A stretch of DNA of 64,000 nucleotides from Clostridiales bacterium. Its GTDB lineage: Bacteria; Bacillota; Clostridia; Christensenellales; Aristaeellaceae. Below, piece after piece: positions 60,818 through 64,000 of this stretch. The stretch covers positions 1 through 64,000 of the forward strand of contig SVHA01000005.1 of the NCBI GenBank assembly GCA_015056085.1, given 5' to 3'. The notes beneath the pieces were generated by a model. It saw only the letters and a list, made by a program, of their open reading frames with translations. It made no database searches and had not been told where the DNA came from. Each line of letters opens with the position of its first letter. Position 1 is the stretch's first letter. The translations under genes and the position numbers were made by a program.

Positions 60818-62551
60818 ATGCAGAATACACAGTTGACCATGGATAAAAAAGATTGGGTCAGGCAACTGAAACTGCAGGAAAAGCGCATGATCACCAAAAA
60901 GCAACGAGTGGTGGGTTGTGTGCTGACTGTGGTGGGCGTTCTTGTGCTGCTGGTGGGCCTTTTTGGTTATCTGGCCGGCGACCTGCAGATGGAAGCCCTT
61001 CAGCCGTATGCCGACCAGGTGTATATGGCCCGTGAAGTTGCCTCCAGCACCGGCAAGGGTGTGGACAGCTATTTTGACCTGCATGGCGATGAAAGCGGCG
61101 TTCATGTTTTTTATGCTTCCTTTGAAGCCGGCGGGGAAACCGGCATGATCAGCGCCATGGACTTCGAGGCCGAAGAGACCAAGAAGGCCCTCAAGGGCGA
61201 GAATATGCAGTTCCCCGGCACGAAGGACAACATGAATCTGGTGGTGACGGAAGAAACGCCTGTCACCCTGGATAACGGCGAAGTGTTCACCCAGGGCGTC
61301 AAACTCAGGGGTTGGGGCACCAGCAAGTATCGCAGCCTGAAACTGACCGTGGAAGGCCCCGGTGAAATGCAGGTGTATGCCGTGTCCTCCCTGCCCAACG
61401 AAGACCGCACGATGGTGCTGTACAACTCCCTCACCGGTGAGGAAGTGGCTGTTGCCTCGGCGCCTGTGCTGGGCGATGCGCCCGTGGAGGCCATCACCTT
61501 TGCCATTCCCGCTGCCGGCACTTACTATCTGTCCACCAGAGGCGATATTCCCATTGCGCCTCTGCACTGGCTGATGAACATGGCCATCATGATCCTGCTG
61601 GCCGGCATCGTGCTGATTTTCAACGGCATCATGTTGACCAGGCAGTGCTGGGAACGCATGGTGGACCTGTTCTGCGTGGAACCGGCCTTGATCTTCTTCC
61701 TGCTGTTTGTGTACTACCCCGTGATCGACCAGATCCGCATCTCCTTTACGGACATGGGCATCCTCACGGTGGGCAAGCAGGAATTCGTGAACTGGGATAA
61801 CTACGACTGGCTGTTCAACAAGAGCGGTGCGAAGTACTTCTGGGAGTCCCTGGGCATCACCGCCACCTACACCTTCTGGGAAGTGGCGATCACCCTGGTG
61901 GGCGGCATGTTGCTGGCACTTCTGTTCAACCGCATGACCCGCAGCTTCAACGCCATGCGTGCCATCGTGTTCATGCCCAAGTACATCGCCGTGTCCACAA
62001 GCGCCGTGGTGTTCATGTGGATTCTCTATTCTCCCGTGGCTGCCGGCGCCAACCAGTCTGAAGGCATTCTGAACTATGCTTTGTCGCTGTTTGGCATTCA
62101 GGGCCCCCACTGGCTGGTGGATGCATCCACCGCTCTGGCAGGCGTGCTGATTCTCACCGCCTGGCGTGTGGTGGGTTACGCCATGATGATTTACCTCTCC
62201 GCCATGAAGGGCATCCCGGCGGATTACTACGACGCCGCCTCCATTGACGGCGCAGACGGTGTGCAGCAGTTCCGCTTCATCACCGTGCCGCTGCTGGCGC
62301 CCACCACCCTGTTCCTGTTCGTGACGACCTTCATCGCCAGTATGAAGGTGTTCCAGTCCGTGGACGTCATGACGGGCGGTGGCCCCGGTACCGCCACCAA
62401 CGTGATGGTGCAGTGGATTTACAACCTCACCTTCACCGATTTCCGCACGGCAAGAGGTGCTGCGGTGTCTGTGGTGTTCTTCGTGATTCTGCTGGTGTGT
62501 ACCGCCGCAACCATGAAGTTCTCCAACCGCAACGTCAACTACGATTCTTAA
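60818..62551 (+). CDS. ABC sugar permease 1 with large N-terminal extracytoplasmic domain
   Basis: 577 residues. After the first helix (VVGCVLTVVGVLVLLVGLFG) an extracytoplasmic domain of about 200 residues (about 55-255) precedes the typical six-helix MalF/UgpA-type permease region, with the EAA loop YYDAASIDGADGVQQFRF near residue 470. Standard permeases of this type are about 290-300 residues, so this one is nearly doubled. The start is ATG 60818 (or GTG 60815), with only a weak ribosome site, possibly relying on coupling to upstream translation. Confidence 0.88.
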   Translation: MQNTQLTMDKKDWVRQLKLQEKRMITKKQRVVGCVLTVVGVLVLLVGLFGYLAGDLQMEALQPYADQVYMAREVASSTGKGVDSYFDLHGDESGVHVFYASFEAGGETGMISAMDFEAEETKKALKGENMQFPGTKDNMNLVVTEETPVTLDNGEVFTQGVKLRGWGTSKYRSLKLTVEGPGEMQVYAVSSLPNEDRTMVLYNSLTGEEVAVASAPVLGDAPVEAITFAIPAAGTYYLSTRGDIPIAPLHWLMNMAIMILLAGIVLIFNGIMLTRQCWERMVDLFCVEPALIFFLLFVYYPVIDQIRISFTDMGILTVGKQEFVNWDNYDWLFNKSGAKYFWESLGITATYTFWEVAITLVGGMLLALLFNRMTRSFNAMRAIVFMPKYIAVSTSAVVFMWILYSPVAAGANQSEGILNYALSLFGIQGPHWLVDASTALAGVLILTAWRVVGYAMMIYLSAMKGIPADYYDAASIDGADGVQQFRFITVPLLAPTTLFLFVTTFIASMKVFQSVDVMTGGGPGTATNVMVQWIYNLTFTDFRTARGAAVSVVFFVILLVCTAATMKFSNRNVNYDS

Positions 62552-62567
62552 GGAAAGGAGTGATCGT

Positions 62568-63959
62568 ATGCTGAGCAAGAATAAGAAAATCGGTATTGCG
62601 CTGGTGCTCACAGGTGCGGCGCTCCTCCTTGCGGCGTTTGTGACCATTCCTTTCCAGGTGGCAGCAACTGTGACCTGGGCACTGGTGGGCGTTGCCGCAG
62701 TGATGTTTGTGACCGCCATGCCGCTGATGTGGCGCAAGGGCATTGAAAACATCCGCAAGAATTCCTACTTCAAGGGCAGCTTCCTCAAGATGCGCCGCAG
62801 CGGCTTCTTTGATCTGTTGGTGCTCTTCACCGCCGTGGCGCTGATTCTGGCGGTGCTGTGCGCCGTGGGTGCGGTCAGCTATCAGCAGACCTTCGCCCAC
62901 CATGCCAAGCTGGCTGCCGGCGATGGCGAAGTGCCCGCCACGATTGAAGAAGCCCGGCTGCTTCCCACCTTCGTGGAATACAACTTCAAGCAGGATCTGA
63001 ATCTGCTCTCCTCCAGCTACAGCACCTTTGGTGCAGTGGCGGCGGTGCTGGCTGTGGTGATTCTGGTGTGCGCACTGTATCTGCGGTTTATCTCCCCCAT
63101 TGTGCGGGCGGATGACGAGCTGCGCATCGCTCACGGCGTGTATCGCAAGGTAGCTCAGTACGCAGCTGCCGTTCTGGTGACGCTGATCTCCCTGTTCCCC
63201 ATCTACTGGATGGTCATCTCCTCCTTCAAGACCTCCACGGAGCTGCTGGCCACCGTGCCGACACTCTGGCCCCAGCAGTTTGTGTGGGAGAACTACCCCA
63301 ACGTTCTCAACCGTGCGCCCTTCATCCAGTATCTGATCAACACGCTGGTGACCACGGTGGCCATCATGGCTACGGAACTGACCATGGGCGTGCTGGCAGC
63401 GTACGGCTTCTCCAAGGGCTCCTTCAAGGGCAGGAACGGCCTGTTCATGCTGGTGCTGGGCGCTCTGATGGTGCCCATCCAGGTGACCTTTGTGCCCATC
63501 TATGTGCAGATCGCCCGCCTCAGCGCCATTGATACCTACCTGGGCATTGTGCTGCCCAACCTGGTCAGCGCCTACTTCATCTTCATGCTCAGGCAGAACT
63601 TCATGGCGGTGGACGACAGTTACATCGAGGCCGGCAAGGTGGACGGCATGGGCCGTATCGGCACCATCTTCCACGTCCTGTGCCCGATGTGTAAGCCCAC
63701 GCTGATCACCGTCAGCATCATCTCCTTCATCAACGGCTGGAACAGCTACTTCTGGCCCAAGATGGTCACCAAGACCGAAGCCAGCCGCACCATCGCAGTG
63801 GGCGTGCAGCAGCTCAAAAATACCTTCGCCGGACAGGAAGTTTCCAACTACAATGAAATCATGGCCGGCGCTGTGATGGCCATTATCCCCATCGTGCTGC
63901 TGTTCCTCTTCCTGCAGAAGTACATCATGACCGGCATGAGCAAGGCGGCCATGAAGTAA
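62568..63959 (+). CDS. ABC sugar permease 2 with extra N-terminal membrane region
   Basis: 463 residues. The C-terminal about 275 are a MalG/UgpE-type permease (FPIYWMVISSFKTSTELL, EAA loop YIEAGKVDGMGRIGTIFHVL). The first about 185 residues are extra, with four or so hydrophobic helices and a short loop. ATG 62568 follows AAAGGAG. No ATPase gene is seen before the window edge 40 bases later; as in many Gram-positive sugar importers it may be supplied by a shared MsmK-type ATPase. Confidence 0.88.
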   Translation: MLSKNKKIGIALVLTGAALLLAAFVTIPFQVAATVTWALVGVAAVMFVTAMPLMWRKGIENIRKNSYFKGSFLKMRRSGFFDLLVLFTAVALILAVLCAVGAVSYQQTFAHHAKLAAGDGEVPATIEEARLLPTFVEYNFKQDLNLLSSSYSTFGAVAAVLAVVILVCALYLRFISPIVRADDELRIAHGVYRKVAQYAAAVLVTLISLFPIYWMVISSFKTSTELLATVPTLWPQQFVWENYPNVLNRAPFIQYLINTLVTTVAIMATELTMGVLAAYGFSKGSFKGRNGLFMLVLGALMVPIQVTFVPIYVQIARLSAIDTYLGIVLPNLVSAYFIFMLRQNFMAVDDSYIEAGKVDGMGRIGTIFHVLCPMCKPTLITVSIISFINGWNSYFWPKMVTKTEASRTIAVGVQQLKNTFAGQEVSNYNEIMAGAVMAIIPIVLLFLFLQKYIMTGMSKAAMK

Positions 63960-64000
63960 TCCGCAATCATATCATCTGTCCAATTGGGGGAACTGCCGCA

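Overview
The window looks like a high-GC (roughly 58-60 %, my visual estimate) member of the Clostridia, probably an uncultured gut lineage. The basis is the gene set (RNase Y, AddB, DegV, DUF1836, YwaF-like, YhaM-like, YpsA/SLOG and the GGGtGRT family), strong AAAGGAGG ribosome sites, many TTGACA-17-TATAAT promoters, and a near-consensus Bacillus/Clostridia-type LexA box at recA. A finer placement (for example Christensenellales) would be a guess. No rRNA, CRISPR array, prophage or intact transposase was seen; two tRNAs are present.

Layout. 0-1.6 kb: an apparent junction between an opposite-strand DUF11-like fragment and a sialidase-like gene, a truncated sugar-kinase start and tRNA-Arg(CCG). 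1.7-12.6 kb: SLOG protein, XRE regulator, MATE pump, type-2 isoleucyl-tRNA synthetase, threonine synthase, adenine deaminase, YwaF-like membrane protein. 12.7-24 kb: Na/Pi cotransporter with PhoU domain, an Lgt-like/GNAT pair, RadA, a P-loop protein, AddB. 24-31.6 kb: glycosyltransferase, secreted protein, tRNA-Val(CAC), ABC exporter, a GNAT-phosphomannose isomerase fusion, a polytopic membrane protein. 31.7-39.2 kb: recA, an operon of three exported proteins (two NAGPA-type, one leucine-rich repeat), an unassigned candidate RNA, RNase Y. 39.6-45 kb: an ECF sigma factor with a repetitive beta-rich protein in AT-richer DNA, DegV, DUF1836, and the NifU-like/GGGtGRT pair. 45-53.4 kb: leuA and a co-directional run rplI-dnaB-yhaM-lipoprotein-C_GCAxxG_C_C-diacylglycerol glucosyltransferase-membrane protein. 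54.5-59.1 kb: a Gld-type ABC system with DUF4340 protein. 59.2-64 kb: a sugar ABC importer whose two permeases carry large extra N-terminal regions.

The most unusual content is a family of five large intergenic elements (9234-10016, 14414-15611, 19132-20031, 29415-30360, 53352-54496). Each is a chain of GC-rich hairpins, many with three-base loops. Stem sequences differ between hairpins while pairing is kept, and the two halves of an element are in opposite orientation. Four of the five carry a central block of nearly constant length (386-390 bp) that contains a perfect 24-bp palindrome and a long inverted repeat. Four elements sit between convergent genes. Element and gene often meet exactly at the stop codon (TGACCA...), so the element appears to supply the stop and the terminator. 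I know of no described family matching this; whether it is a mobile element, a structured RNA or a terminator/insulator device is open.
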